The position numbers and the translations under genes were made by a program. Positions 1 through 11,138 of a DNA stretch of 64,000 nucleotides are shown piece by piece. The DNA is from Fallopia convolvulus (lineage: Eukaryota > Streptophyta > Magnoliopsida > Caryophyllales > Polygonaceae), in contig OZ024719.1 of assembly GCA_964016875.1 (NCBI GenBank), positions 68,395,224 to 68,459,223 of the forward strand. The letters run 5' to 3'. The notes under the pieces are model-generated. The model was not told the origin of the DNA. It made no database searches and saw only the letters and a program-made list of their open reading frames with translations. Numbering within the stretch: position 1 is the first letter of the stretch; every line of letters begins with the position of its first letter.

Positions 1-970
1 AGCAACTCCATTCATTAGTGTTCTCAAGGACATTTCAAGTAGTCTTCATAAACCCTCACTCAATCATGTAAGTTTCTCATTAGGAGTTTGACATATTGCT
101 ATCACCTGTTGAAATGTAACACTCGTATGTATTAATTATTTCCTTGTCTCGCTAGGATGATGATGTTGAATCCGGCGGTATGAAGGGTCCATTGAAAGCT
201 TACCTTTACTGGGTCACGCGAGAACAAGGCTCTCTTGGATGGTTCAGAGAAGCCATGAATGAAATCTCTGCAGTGACCAACCCAAAACAGGTGACATTCA
301 TTATCTTTTCAAAACTTCCAATCCAAAACCCAAAAAGTTTAGCTAATGAATGAAGCAATCTTTGACGTTGCAGAGGGTGATAGAGATGCATACATACCTA
401 ACTAGCTTGTATCAAAGAGGTGATGCACGGTCGATTATGTTGAGTGTGATCCAAGCATTGCACTCTTCCAAGAATGGTACCGACATCTTCTCTCAAACCC
501 AGGTACGATGTAAAACCAAGTATCAAATTGTTCGGATAGGAGTGTTTAAGAACTAATAATTACTCTAGAAGCTGATTGTTTTGTAACTTCTTAAGTTAAT
601 GAAAGCTACAACCATTTTTTCTTGGGTGTATGTGCAGGTACATACACACTTTGCTCGGCCAAATTGGTTTAAAATCTTTTCAAATCTAGCTTGGAGACAT
701 TCAGGATCACAAATAGGTAAGATTGCAAGCAGAAGTCTAACTTTAACCGTTTCTAATCAAAATGTAGAGAAATGTGTTCGTTCTTAAAACAAAGTCTATG
801 CTGGTTGTATTCAGATTACAAATCTTCATGAATAAAATGTGCAGATTCTTGTTTTTGCAGGGGTTTTCTACTGTGGTACGCCAACATTAGCGAGGGAACT
901 TGAGAGATTGTGCACAAAATTTTCAGCTAAAACCGCTACAAGATTTGTTTTTCACAAAGAGAACTACTAG
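1..970 (+). CDS. RBOH: Respiratory burst oxidase homolog (NADPH oxidase), C-terminal end only
   Basis: RBOH proteins are plasma-membrane flavocytochromes that pass electrons from cytosolic NADPH through FAD and haem to apoplastic oxygen, making superoxide. Only the last five exons lie in the window: 1-67, 156-290, 374-502, 638-716 and 861-970, each bounded by GT-AG with matching phase. They encode the NADPH-binding half of the ferric-reductase-like domain. Exon 1 reads ATPFISVLKDI, the usual nucleotide-binding GATPF segment. Exon 4 starts VHTHFARPNW and exon 5 reads VFYCGTPTLARELERLC, both RBOH hallmarks, and the protein ends FHKENY before TAG at 968-970, the normal RBOH terminus. The gene begins left of the window, so the EF hands, membrane helices and promoter are not visible. 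The paralogue cannot be assigned from this part alone. Family assignment is very secure. Confidence 0.95.
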
Positions 971-1480
971 GAGTGGACATTTCATCCTCTCAAATGTACA
1001 TGTTTGTGGTTCCATTCAGTTTTCATTACATAGTACAACGTGTAAAACTGTATATGGTAAATTCAAGCCGTTGCAGAATTTCATTACGAGCATAAGAGGG
1101 AAAAGGATAGCCACAAACAACGAAATATTTTAAAGAGATTCTCTTTCTGAAAATGCGGTAGCAAATACAAAGGGGCTTGTTAAAAGCTTCTTAAAAGTTG
1201 AAACAAAAGAGAATGGCGTATCTGCCCAGAATTAGAACCAAAGCTCTGTTTTTACAGGATGTTTGGAACCAGCACAAGAGATTCTCCAGAATCAACAAAT
1301 ATGTGAAAAGTTAACATAGAAGAACAAAAAATTCATAATCCTCCCATTTTGTAGCAAATTTGGGATGTTATTTTTCAAGGTTCTACTTTGCAGACCCCAT
1401 AAAAAGGGATCGAGAACACAAGCTCAAGGAAATAGTTTATTTCATCACCATCTGATGGATCGAGTACACAACTACCCAAA
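971..1480. other. Intergenic: convergent 3' ends of RBOH and ATP synthase gamma
   Basis: About 510 bases separate the stop codons of two convergent genes and should hold both 3' untranslated regions. An open frame at 900-1133 only overlaps the last RBOH exon in another frame. No other gene or repeat is evident. Confidence 0.6.
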
Positions 1481-4400
1481 TTAGCCCTCCAGAGCTGCTG
1501 CTCCAGAAATAATCTCAGAAAGCTCAGTTGTGATGGAAGCTTGACGGGTTCTGCAGCAAGTTATTTACATACAAAAATTAGGAAAAACTACAAATTTATC
1601 ATACATGACCATTGACCACCATACAAAAAATATTAGAAAATAATCTCAGAGAGAGGGAGGGAGGGGGAGGGGGAGAGAGAGGGACCTATTGTAAGTAAGT
1701 GTAAGACGGTCAAGCATGTCTCCAGCATTTCTGCTAGAGCTGTCCATGGCAGACATCCTAGCTCCTTGCTCACTGCAAGCATTCTCCAAGACTCCATTAA
1801 ACATCACCTGATACAGAGAGTCGAGTATTATTCAGTATACTATTGTGATCTTGTCAACAAGATCAGTTAAGGATCTTGACAGCAAGAGGAGAAAGACTAC
1901 AAATGTATATCAGTTAAGGAACACAGTAGAGACAAAATTTACTATAGTAGATCAAAATTGGAAATCATGGCAGCTAGTGCATTTTCCAATTATGTCAGGA
2001 CTAAGTTCCAGCTTACATATAATTATTTACAGTTTCAAGGGCAAGAACTTACACATGAAAATTGGAACTCAGTCAAATTCTGAAGAATTTCTGACTTTGA
2101 GTCACCACCCTCAATTTCATAAGCATCTAGATTACCAAGCTTTCCACCAGCTTCAGACTCTTTCTCAACCATCTGATTAAAACAGCTATGCATCATGAAA
2201 CATTCAAAAAGAAATAACTGACAAATCACACAAATGAACCAAGTATACAACCTCAGGGGATAGAACAGTTGACACTGTGGGCACAAATTGAACAACTGAG
2301 TTGAACTTGTTGAATACAATTCTTAGAGCATCAAACTGCACATTCTTCAAGATCTCATCTGCCAACACAGAGACCTTCAAGACAGGAAACAAAAATAAAC
2401 TCAGTGAAAATTGGGAAAATGCTACAGCAGGACAGAAATATTAAAGATTTTAGATATTTCAGTTGTGATAGAACATTCTATAACAACCATATCCCAAAAA
2501 GAATGTTAGAAAGAAGAGAGGAAAAGGGTAAGAATCAGCAGAAAAATCATATAGGAACTTAATAGTCTTACTTCCACTCCATGAGTTACATAGAAGCTTA
2601 CATCATCAACACATGTTCAGAAAATTTTTAAAATGAAAACTTTATCTCAAAGACAAAAACAATGTAACCGACATTTTTTATATACATTATCAAATGACAA
2701 TACTGAGGCAACTTTCAAACCCTTGAACCCTAGCATTTCAGATGCATGCCTTTTTTCAACTTGGGATTCGAAAACGCCAAGTGACTTCCTTTCATAATAA
2801 CATATATATATATATAATTGATGGGGTTAAAGAACAGCAATTGTTTTCAAAAAAACAAGATAAGGCTAAAGCAAAATCCAAGAAGAAGCAATATCCAGCT
2901 AAAACCAGAACTATAGCCTAAGATTCATTCTTACACAGATTCACATTTTGCAAATTGCACACGAGATTGAAGTCTGCTAAATTACATTTCACTATTTGAG
3001 AGCCTTATCAACTCTGCGACAAATATATTATATTTAGTCTGTAAAAAATTTAACCTGTGTATAGTTCAAAGGGTTCTTCTGCAACTCAGTAAAACATAGA
3101 TCGATATCTTTCTTCGAGTCACGAATCAGTTGGGCTTTTGCCTTTTCCCCCAAAATGACATATTTTGCTTCCTTCTCAGGACCTATTACAGTAAGAGTAG
3201 ATTGAATTTGAATCCAAAATAGGAAATTAAAGGGAAAAACAACTTCTAAACCAAAGTTGCTTCAGGATGCTTAGGAGATACCAGAGTTCAACTTGTAAAT
3301 TCCTCTACTAATCTTGACCGAAGTTGAGTTGATTCCACCACAAAGACCCTTGTCTGAAGAGATAGTAACTATGACAGTCTTCTTGACATCAACGCCTAGA
3401 ATCACAACAGGAGAAGGGAATAAGAAATGGGAGCGCATAGAATAACAAAATTAAATTAAACTGATCTAAGCAGCTACTATTTTCATGATCATAATTTCAG
3501 GAAAGGAAAATAAATTGTTCATAACTTTGAGACAAAACATGACCATTTCGCGTACAATGTCCTGAATTTATAAGAATATTATGACATTCAGAAAATTGCA
3601 GGCTTGCAGCTACCTATCTCATCCATTACATTACAAAACCCTACCACATTAGCTAATTCGAGACATCTCTTATTTAATCCTACAGAATGCAAATGATAGG
3701 AAACAATAACGAACAGCATAACATTTCATTTACCAACTACATAGATGTAAAAGGACTAACATACTTGGGGTATCCCCGAGAAGGGCAGTGAAGGGCTGCC
3801 AAAAGCCACGGGAGTTTTCTGCGTTTCTCTGAATTTGTCGCAACTTGGATGCTGCAACCATCTTCATAGCTTTTGTAATTTTCTGAATATTCTTAACACT
3901 CTTCATTCTATTCCTAACTGTAAGCAACAACATAGCCTATGATCAGAAAATTTAAGTACACAGCATAGTGCAATTAACACTTGAAAAACAGCTCAGTAGT
4001 ATCACTCACCAATTTGAGTTGAAATGTAGCGAACACCCATTGTTTCCTCCCTGAACAACAAAGTAATCATAATGCATCAGAGAAAAAGAACTGTAAGACA
4101 CGGAATTCATTGATGTAAATAATGACGTATCTAAGAATACAGATAGACAGAAGCAGCTCCAAAAATAATATCCAAATGGATGCAAGGCAAAAGTCCAGCA
4201 GTATACAGAATATGAACCAATCTCAAATGCACCAATAACCAAAATATTCATACTCAAAATTGACCAACTTTCACCAGAAAAATTGACCAACTACAAAAGA
4301 ACACCCTTTTGGGTTCTCTGCTACACTGCCAGAGCCAAAAGAGAGGGTAAGAAGCTGGAGGTTTGCTTGGGATGGATCTTATACAGGGTAACGAAAATGA

Positions 4401-4917
4401 AGGTGGCAGTGTACAGGCTTTAGGACGATAAAGAGGGGAGTGATGGCAGTGGGATAAGTGCTGAAGATCCTCATTTGATTACACAAATTTGACAGAGCAA
4501 CAAGTTTTAGGAAAAATCAATCATATCCGATTTCTGAAATGTTAACAGAAGGATCAAAATCGCAACAAAAATGCACAAATCTACATACCATTTTCACGAT
4601 CTAATACTGTAAGTAAAAATCGATGCAAATGAAAATAAAAATTCGCCCAAATCTAAGCAATCGACCCTTTAACCCCAATCGGAAACCCTAATCAAGCATT
4701 TCTTGACATCCATCCATAATCCATTGACCCCCAGCGCAATGATAGAATATCCAACGAAAGAGAGCTTAAAACCACAAGAAAAAAGAGAATAACCAAAAAC
4801 TATAGGTTGGAGATCATACTCGGCAGAAAGGAGAGAGGATCGGAGAGCGTTCATGGGGTTGGGAGAAAACAAAGGGTTCAGACGCCTTCCCTCTTTTCTC
4901 AACGCCGCCATTGCCAT
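1481..4917 (-). CDS. ATP3: Mitochondrial F1 ATP synthase gamma subunit
   Basis: The gamma subunit is the central rotor stalk of mitochondrial F1Fo ATP synthase, coupling proton-driven rotation to ATP synthesis in the alpha3beta3 head. Nine exons on the minus strand join in frame: 4820-4917, 4010-4050, 3765-3917, 3282-3395, 3055-3182, 2252-2374, 2053-2172, 1686-1807 and 1481-1550, giving 322 aa. The N-terminus (MAMAALRKEGRR) is an arginine-rich mitochondrial presequence. The mature part starts near YISTQIVRNRMKSV and shows the conserved rotor helix KNIQKITKAMKMVAASKLR, the segment SSDKGLCGGINS, and the C-terminal helix RQASITTELSEIISGAAALEG. Length is normal for the plant mitochondrial form; it lacks the regulatory cysteine insert of the plastid gamma subunit. 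An in-frame upstream ATG at 4930-4932 would add only five residues; I chose 4915-4917 because the MAMAALR start is the one typical of the family. Confidence 0.96.
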
Positions 4918-5229
4918 TTCTTCTGATTGCACTCGCGAAGACGAAGCAGGTTAGTTGAATTCTGAGCTTCTCCGATTGGCTTTGGAAAGATTTGGTTCAA
5001 CGCAGCGGCTTCTGCCTCTGATTCCTGGTGCTCTTTTACCTCCGACCCACACAGGGTTTGAGAAGGAAACATGAAAGACTCGATACGCCGTCGTTTGGAC
5101 ATGGGCTAGAGTTTGCAATCGGGCTGGTTGGGCCGGATCATTTCAGTGCTCAAGCCCATACCATTTTCGGGTTTTTTCTTAATAAAAACGGGTTCGTGTG
5201 TCTAAAATCTTATTGAATTTGATTCGGAT
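4918..5229. other. ATP synthase gamma upstream region
   Basis: About 310 bases upstream of the gamma-subunit start, ending at the Pack-MULE target duplication. It should hold the 5' untranslated region and promoter of the gene on the minus strand. I see no clear TATA box and no other gene. Confidence 0.5.
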
Positions 5230-6577
5230 TATTTCATTGAGTCTTTTGTCGATAACCACCCGGTCCACCCGTATAATAGGCGATATTTCACTTAACCACC
5301 CGCCTAATAACAAATTATTGAAAACCACCCATATACAACCTTCCGTTACCCAAATACCACCCAAGGCTATTTTTCCGTCCTCTCCCCCGTTAATTTTCGA
5401 AAAGACCAATTTACCCTTATATTTTTAATATATTTTAATCCATATTTGGCTTCATCCAAGTGGGAAACTAATCCACCCCATAGAAAATGGGATCTGACCT
5501 GATTTACAAGTGCAATGGAACTCGTCCCAATCCGCTACCTCATCGCCCAGCTACGCCTCCTCTATATTATTGTCGGCATCTCCCTTGCCGCCCTCTTCTT
5601 CACTGTCTCCTCCCCCGCCCATCCCCGCCCTCCGATCTTTGTCCAATCAAACACCCTGCATATTCCGGCATCAGGATCCAGGCTCGGGCACGGTACGTGG
5701 GTCGGATTCCACTATGTTTGAAGGAGAAGAAAGGGAAGAGGATACTGGTGACCGGCGACCACCCTGCGTCTTCCTGTTGAACGCTTCGCAGAGGAGAGTT
5801 GACCAGTCAAAGGACGAGTCGAGCGATGGGCACCACTTCGCCGCGAGGCCGATCTTATTCGTCCAACCGGAATTGAGGCTTTCAAGGTCGAATTTCAGGC
5901 AATCGGCGAACAAATCGGAAATCTTGTTGTGTAGGAACTGGTAATCGTGGTCGAGATTGAAGCGATCTAGGGCTTTCTTGGCCAAATCGACACGTCTCTG
6001 CTCGCTCAACTCTTTGGCCTTCTCTTTCGTCACCGGAGCCTCCTTCGAATTGACTATCGTAGGTCTCCGCCTTCTTCGTCCTTGAAGTATCCGAACTCGG
6101 TGAGCGAAGAGACGTTGGCGGCTAGGTTGTGGATGGACAATCGAATGGTCGGAGATGTGTGGAGGAGCAAAGACTGAGTTCTGGTGAGCTTCGCTCGAGT
6201 TTCCATTTTCTACTCGTCGGTGGAACCACAACCGTCGGATTATCGAGTTGCTTGTTGACGAGTGCTCGACTGGTTTCGGCGTCGGGGAGTTGTCACCAGC
6301 GAGTGGTGACGAGAATGACGGTCTCCATTGGCGGCCAAGACAAATTAGGGGTTTTTATCTATTTAGTAGAAATAAATAAATAAGGAATGAAAAGAAAAAT
6401 TAAAAAAAAATCAGCACACACTTTTAACGGATTTTGAGACGGAAAATGAGAACGGGTGGTTAGTTGTTAACGGAGATAGGTATAAGGGTGGTTTTCAGTA
6501 ATTTGTTATTGAACGGGTGGTTATTCACAATATAGCCTATCTTACGGGTGGTTTTCGACAAAAAACTCTATTTCATT
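5230..6577. mobile_element. Pack-MULE (Mutator-like element) with 9-bp target-site duplication
   Basis: The element runs from 5239 to 6568 (1,330 bp) and is flanked by identical 9-bp direct repeats TATTTCATT at 5230-5238 and 6569-6577, the duplication size made by Mutator-like transposases. Its ends are long imperfect inverted repeats of about 100 bp: the left begins GAGTCTTTTGTCGATAACC and the right, read on the minus strand, begins GAGTTTTTTGTCGAAAACC. Both continue with repeated AACCACCCG motifs and the shared run AATAACAAATTA. No transposase is present, so the copy is non-autonomous. The GC-rich core holds a broken plant gene fragment (listed separately), which makes it a Pack-MULE. TIR and TSD are seen directly; the Pack-MULE label follows from established family traits. 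Confidence 0.9.
5757..6170 (-). pseudogene. Captured DUF2828 gene fragment inside the Pack-MULE
   Basis: On the minus strand one frame reads VTKEKAKELSEQRRVDLAKKALDRF, HDYQFLHNKISDLFADCL and then KIGLAAKWCPSLDSSFD followed by STLLCEA. This matches the central part of plant DUF2828 proteins, a family of unknown biochemical role, where KISLAAKWCPSLDSS is a signature. Just upstream, in a different frame, NLAANVSSLTEFGYFKD matches the family segment that normally ends in DFGYFKDLPEIL. The intervening family sequence is missing and the frame shifts, so this is a deleted, frameshifted piece of roughly 130 residues from a protein that is normally over 600. There is no plausible start or stop tied to the homology. 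It was presumably captured from a functional DUF2828 gene elsewhere. Confidence 0.8.
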
Positions 6578-7000
6578 TCCACAAATATCTTGGAACAAGA
6601 TACTTTGAATGATAGAGTTCCATCATAGGGATTAATATTATTTATTTTACTTTGCCATTTCAATTATTTAATAATATTTATTTTATTTTGCCATTTCAGT
6701 TATTTAATTAGGCAGTTTGTTTTTACAATAGAGTCTAGGATATCAGTTAGTCACATTAGTCATTGTAAGTTGAGAAGTGATACTTGCTTTCAGCCCAATC
6801 TTCTGTTAGTGGACGTCTAGTCTTTTTAAGCACAGTTCAGAGTCAGTTGTAAGATGGGATTTGAATTATTAAATGAAAAGAGTCGTTGAGAGCGTTACAA
6901 AATTCCTCTTTGGTGAGATTTTTACCTAGAGTGATTTCCTCAAACGAGATTCTTGTTTGAGTGATATTTATCATTTGGTATCAGAGCCTTTCGATCCATC

Positions 7001-7920
7001 ATGGTGCAAACGCGAAATTCTTCCACACACCAAGGTCCACCACCACCACACCCTCCACCTCCCGCCTCCCCATCAAATCATGATATGGCACAACAGCTGG
7101 TTAGCATTGCTTCCCGTCTTGAAGTTTTGGATGGGTTAGCAGCCAAGGTCGCCTCTTTGGAAGTCAATCACAACCCACCGGTCAAAATCCAGCCAACAAC
7201 GGTACTCCTAAAGGTCCAACTCAACCTCCCAAACTAATAGACCGCATGAAAATCAACTAATTCCATCCAAATCGTGGGAGAGTGAGACAATTGAGGAGGG
7301 AGAAAGGTCTCTGTTTTCGATGTGGCAAAAAAAATTTCACCGGACCACCAATGCAAACCTAAGTTGTCTATGATGGAGTACGGTGGCGAAACTGAAGACA
7401 CCCTCGGTGAAGCTACATATGCGACCAATTGTACAATCATGGTGCAGTGAGCGTGGAAGGCGAAGCTGAGATTTCGTTCCAGCAGATCTCGGGCAAGTAA
7501 GGTACAACGACTATGAAACTTCGTGGGACATTGAACAGTCGCTCGGTCTTGGTCCTGGTGGATAGTGACTCCACTCACAACTTCATTTCTGACAAGCTTG
7601 CCCAAGAACTAAAGTTGCCTACACAAGAGGTTCCAGGCTTCAGAGTCACCATTGGCAATGGCGAGGCCATCTGTGGCAATAAGATCTGTTCCAATGTCGC
7701 CATCCAATTTCCTGGTCTTGCCATCACGTAGGACTATTACTCGTTCCCATTAGGCGACACCGAAGTAGTTGTGGGCATTAAATGGCTCACCTCCTTAAAC
7801 ACAATCTTAGTCAGTTGGAACGACATGTTCATCAGTTTCAAGTGCAATGGGAAACAATATAAACTCAAAGGCGTCAAGCCTCCCTAAGAGGAGCCTAGCT
7901 GTGAAATTCTTCCGACTTGA
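7001..7920 (+). pseudogene. gag zinc-knuckle and aspartic protease remnants of the LTR element
   Basis: From 7001 a gag-like start reads MVQTRNSSTHQGP with a proline-rich stretch. Near 7310 a zinc knuckle begins GLCFRCGKK, but its second half (SPDHQC) is only recovered after a frameshift in the adjacent A run. From 7513 a retropepsin-like domain reads LVLVDSDSTHNFISDKLAQEL; the catalytic motif of gypsy elements is normally D-S-G-S/A-T, so the glycine is replaced by aspartate here. An in-frame stop follows GLAIT at about 7729, after which VVVGIKWL continues the protease fold. This is a dead polyprotein remnant. Confidence 0.75.
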
Positions 7921-8239
7921 GGACAAGTCGAGTTTCGGGGAGGATGCATTATTGATAGAGTTCCATCGTAGTAGAAGATAGAGATCGTTAGTAGTAGCTA
8001 GGGATTAATATTATTTATTTTAGTTTGTCATTTCAGTTATTACATAGGCAGTTTGTTCCTAATTTTAAGTAGTATCTAGGCATGTCCATTAGTAAGATTA
8101 GTCATTGTTAGTGGAGTACAGGTACTTGCTTTCAGCCCAATCTTTTGTTAGTGGACGTGTGGGTTAGGAGAAGTTGTTAGCATCACACGTCTAGTCTTTT
8201 TAAGCACAGTTAAAAGTCAGTTGTAAGATGGAATTTGAA

Positions 8240-8821
8240 TCTATAACTATATATTAAAATTGTCCTTTTTTAAGACACCAAAGCGATTCTGGTCCCACCC
8301 CATATTTAAAAAATTAACTTTTATTTTTAATATTTTAACTTTTTCCTTTTTCCTTTTAAATTTTTCTTTAACTATTTAAATTTATCTTTAATATCAAACA
8401 AATATCTATTTAATATAACAATATCTTTTGAAAACTTCCTTATACAAGTATTTAAAATTAAAGATAAAATATTTTAAAATAAATATAAATCTTTTCGCAT
8501 ATATCTTTTGATGAATTTATTTATAGATATATAGTGTTTTGTTTTTATAGATAAATATTTATAATTTTTAAAATTAATAAAAATAGATAATAAAATATTT
8601 AATAGATATATTGAAATGTTTGATAATCTCTAAATTTACGTACATAAAAAGTTATAAAATATAAAAAATATAATATTTGATTAAAAAATTAGACATTCTT
8701 TGAGCAACAAATTACTTATATTAAAGTTTAGATTATACTTTTACTTATTTATTAATATCTTATTCATAATATTTATAAAATATCGAATCGTAGTCGTACA
8801 TGGTACGACGGGTATAACTAG
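8240..8821 (+). mobile_element. Non-autonomous Helitron nested in the 3' LTR
   Basis: Comparison of the two LTRs shows that the 3' copy is interrupted between TTGAA and TTATT, exactly at an A|T dinucleotide, by 582 bp. The insert starts TCTATAACTATATATTA and ends CTAG. Twelve bases before the end is a perfect hairpin, GTCGTAC-ATG-GTACGAC at 8793-8809. A 5' TC, a 3' CTRR, a 3' subterminal hairpin, insertion between A and T, and no target duplication are the defining Helitron traits. It is AT-rich and has no coding capacity for a Rep/helicase. The empty-site comparison with the 5' LTR makes both borders exact. Confidence 0.93.
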
Positions 8822-8931
8822 TTATTGGATGAAAAGAGTCATTGAGAACGTTTCCCGATAAAATTCCTCTTTGGTGAGATTACCTAAAGTGGTTTTTTTA
8901 AACGAGATTCTTATTTGAGTGGTATTTATCA

Positions 8932-9524
8932 TTAAATCATGAATGTTGATAAATATTTGGATTTGAGTTCATTAGATTTGAACAGGTTAGTAGATCTAGA
9001 CTTCGGAAATTTTGTTTGTGGTAGAATATTCTCCTAAATCCTAAAAAACATGACTGAATCAAATTTGATAGGTTTTTGTTAACGATAAATGGATTGTATC
9101 GACCCAATTGGGGCAATTGACAATTTTACCAAGAATATATCGTACCGCAATTTGCTAAAAATATGTGTTTTGTTATTATAATTTATTTATTTTTTGGAAA
9201 TTTTGCTGGCTGAAATCTTACATAATTCACGAAATGTACCAAAGTTTTACCTATTTTGCGTGTTAACCCTTATAATGTAACATATTCATGTGCATGGACG
9301 GACATGAAGCAAATATTGTGCAAATCTTAAGGTTATCACGCGAATATGCTAAAGTTTAATATACCTTGTGTATTATGTAAAATTTTAAGATTATTAAGCT
9401 ATTTTTTTTTAATTTTTTTGATAGAAAGAGAGACCACATACTAACAATTTGATAAATTCTTGATAAATACAGTTTGAGAAATTTTACAAAAATAAATTAA
9501 GAAATTTGAGAATTTTAATAAAAA
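8932..9524. other. AT-rich intergenic DNA
   Basis: Non-coding, AT-rich sequence between the LTR element and the next inverted-repeat element. I see no gene and no clear repeat structure. Confidence 0.5.
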
Positions 9525-10690
9525 GATGGGCGATTGACCGAAAATCACCCTTATAATATACATGTCAAAAACCACCCATTAAAACAAATATTGCTGAAAC
9601 CACTCATATATACTCCTCCATTCTAAATGAACCTTAAGTTCGGTATATTTGTAAGATATATATTTTTTCGGTTTGGGGGTTGCGGGTTTTCGATGTTCAA
9701 ACCTATTTCATAAAAAACGGTTTCGACTAATCTTGTGTCTTGACGCATTATATTTTGGAAGAGGTGGTAAATCTTGAAATGTGCAACACATGAGGGCTCA
9801 ACTTGAGGTATTTGCACCAAAAAAGCGATCCTTATCCATTATGCCATATATATGCCCCGAAATTGTAAAATGGTTGGTCCTTTGCAAACGGATTATAAAT
9901 TAAGGGTGGTTTTCTGTAAAAAAATCAAAATATGTGGTGTTTTTTTTTGGGTCATATTATGCAACATTCTTAAAATTAGTCTGCAACTTTTAACTTTTCT
10001 AAAATTACAAAATCAGTCCAAATTTACTTTTTCCTCCTTCCCTTCTCATTCTCTATTGTACACAACTCTAATTCAAATCTAAATCTCTTCATACTCTTAT
10101 TGTTTAAAGAATATCGAGTAACAATAAAAGAAACTCCGAATATGAGTTACGTAATCGAAATTACATGGTACGTTCACCATTCATATAAGCGTTTTTTTTT
10201 ATTTTCGTAGTTATTCATGCACGTGCGCTGATTGTGTACAAAACAATTGTGCACGCAATTTGCAAGTGTGCATAATAGCAGTGCACACAGGAAGTTTGTG
10301 TGGAAAGAAGCAGTGCACACAGAAAGATTGTGTGCATATAAGAAATGCACATCAAATTATTGCGTGCAAAATTTGTATGCACACGAAAAATTTGTGTGCT
10401 TCGTCCGAAGGCTGCTGGATGAAACGCGTAAAAGCCCGACGAAGGTCGATATCAATGAGCGAGTGAGGAGAAGTTTGAACGTTAAAAGAGGATTTTGAAT
10501 GGAGATTCAAAGAGTTTTGAGTGAAGAGAGGGAAATTGTGAAACCCTAATCTTCTTTAAAACGAGACTTTAATTTGGACTTATTTTGTAATAAATAAAAA
10601 ATAGAGAGTTGTAAATTAAAAAAGTGGGGTGTTGCATAGTTGTAAAGCGGGTAAGATAAGGGGTGGTTTTCTTTAATTCACCCTAATTTA
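9525..10690. mobile_element. MULE-like inverted-repeat DNA, probably two elements or one rearranged element
   Basis: Three copies of a terminus resembling that of the Pack-MULE at 5239-6568 occur here: GAAAATCACCCTTATAA near 9540 (forward), and reverse copies of GAAAACCACCCTTAAT near 9915 and GAAAACCACCCCTTATC near 10665. Between 9925 and 10680 a second layer of inverted repeat is visible: ATGCAACA plus TTACAAAATCAGTCCAAATT on the left pairs with TATGCAACACCCC plus TTACAAAATAAGTCCAAATT read from the right. The core (10220-10410) is packed with GTGCACACA/TGTGTGCA motifs. No transposase is visible and no clear 9-bp duplication was found, so the exact borders are unsure. Confidence 0.55.
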
Positions 10691-11138
10691 AAACCTGAAA
10701 TTTTATAAATAATAACTAATTTTGAATCAAAATATGTCATCTGATTTTTCAACCACATTTCTTGGGTCCGAAGTCTCGGATTGAAGAACAAATCCTATTC
10801 AAACCATCTCTCCTCCGGGCTCCGGCACATTTTTTAATTGTTGTTAAATGCAATAATTAGACAAAACCGGAAATATAAAGAAAAATATATATAAGTCCAC
10901 ATAGCGGGCTTTCAAGGTCAGCAAAATAGAGCTACGACGTCGTACCGGAATTCATATATTTTAACCACTGAGAAGAGGGAAGTTGGAATTGGACAGCCTC
11001 TCTTTCTCTTTGCGCGACCCCTTTTACCGGAGCGCGCTCTACTGGCAAAGAGAAGAATCATTTCCGACCACCGACGTTGATAAGAAGTAAAACCCTAAGA
11101 TTTCAGCTTTCATTTCCGTGAGCGAGAGAGAAGACATA
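10691..11138 (+). other. Upstream region of the mitochondrial carrier gene
   Basis: About 450 bases upstream of the carrier start codon, expected to hold its promoter and 5' leader. A possible TATA-like stretch (AAAAATATATATAAG) lies near 10883. Nothing else is recognisable. Confidence 0.4.

Larger units (their letters stand above)
6610..8931 (+). mobile_element. Decayed Ty3/gypsy-type LTR retrotransposon with deleted interior
   Basis: Two direct LTR copies begin TGATAGAGTTCCAT and end TTTATCA: 5' LTR 6610-6973 and 3' LTR 7953-8931, the latter enlarged by a nested Helitron. Right after the 5' LTR, TGGTATCAGAGCC at about 6976 is the standard plant initiator-tRNA-Met primer binding site. A purine-rich tract (TTTCGGGGAGGATG) precedes the 3' LTR. 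Possible 5-bp flanks are TTGAA and TTAAA, one mismatch. The interior of about 980 bp keeps only remnants of gag and protease; reverse transcriptase, RNase H and integrase are absent, so it is non-autonomous. Confidence 0.88.

Noticed and set aside
1612..1684. GA-rich purine tract (GAGAGAGGGAGGG) as a regulatory element
   Set aside because: It lies in the last intron of the ATP synthase gamma gene next to the splice donor and forms that intron's pyrimidine-rich (minus-strand) sequence; no separate function supported.
5487..5944. Several overlapping plus-strand open frames of 68-144 aa
   Set aside because: They are antisense shadows of the DUF2828 fragment and the GC-rich Pack-MULE interior; no homology in those frames.
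10232..10498. Open frames of 68-88 aa in the TGTGCACA-rich core
   Set aside because: Cysteine/histidine-rich translation comes from the repeated GTGCACACA motif; overlapping frames look equally open, and the region is a transposon interior.
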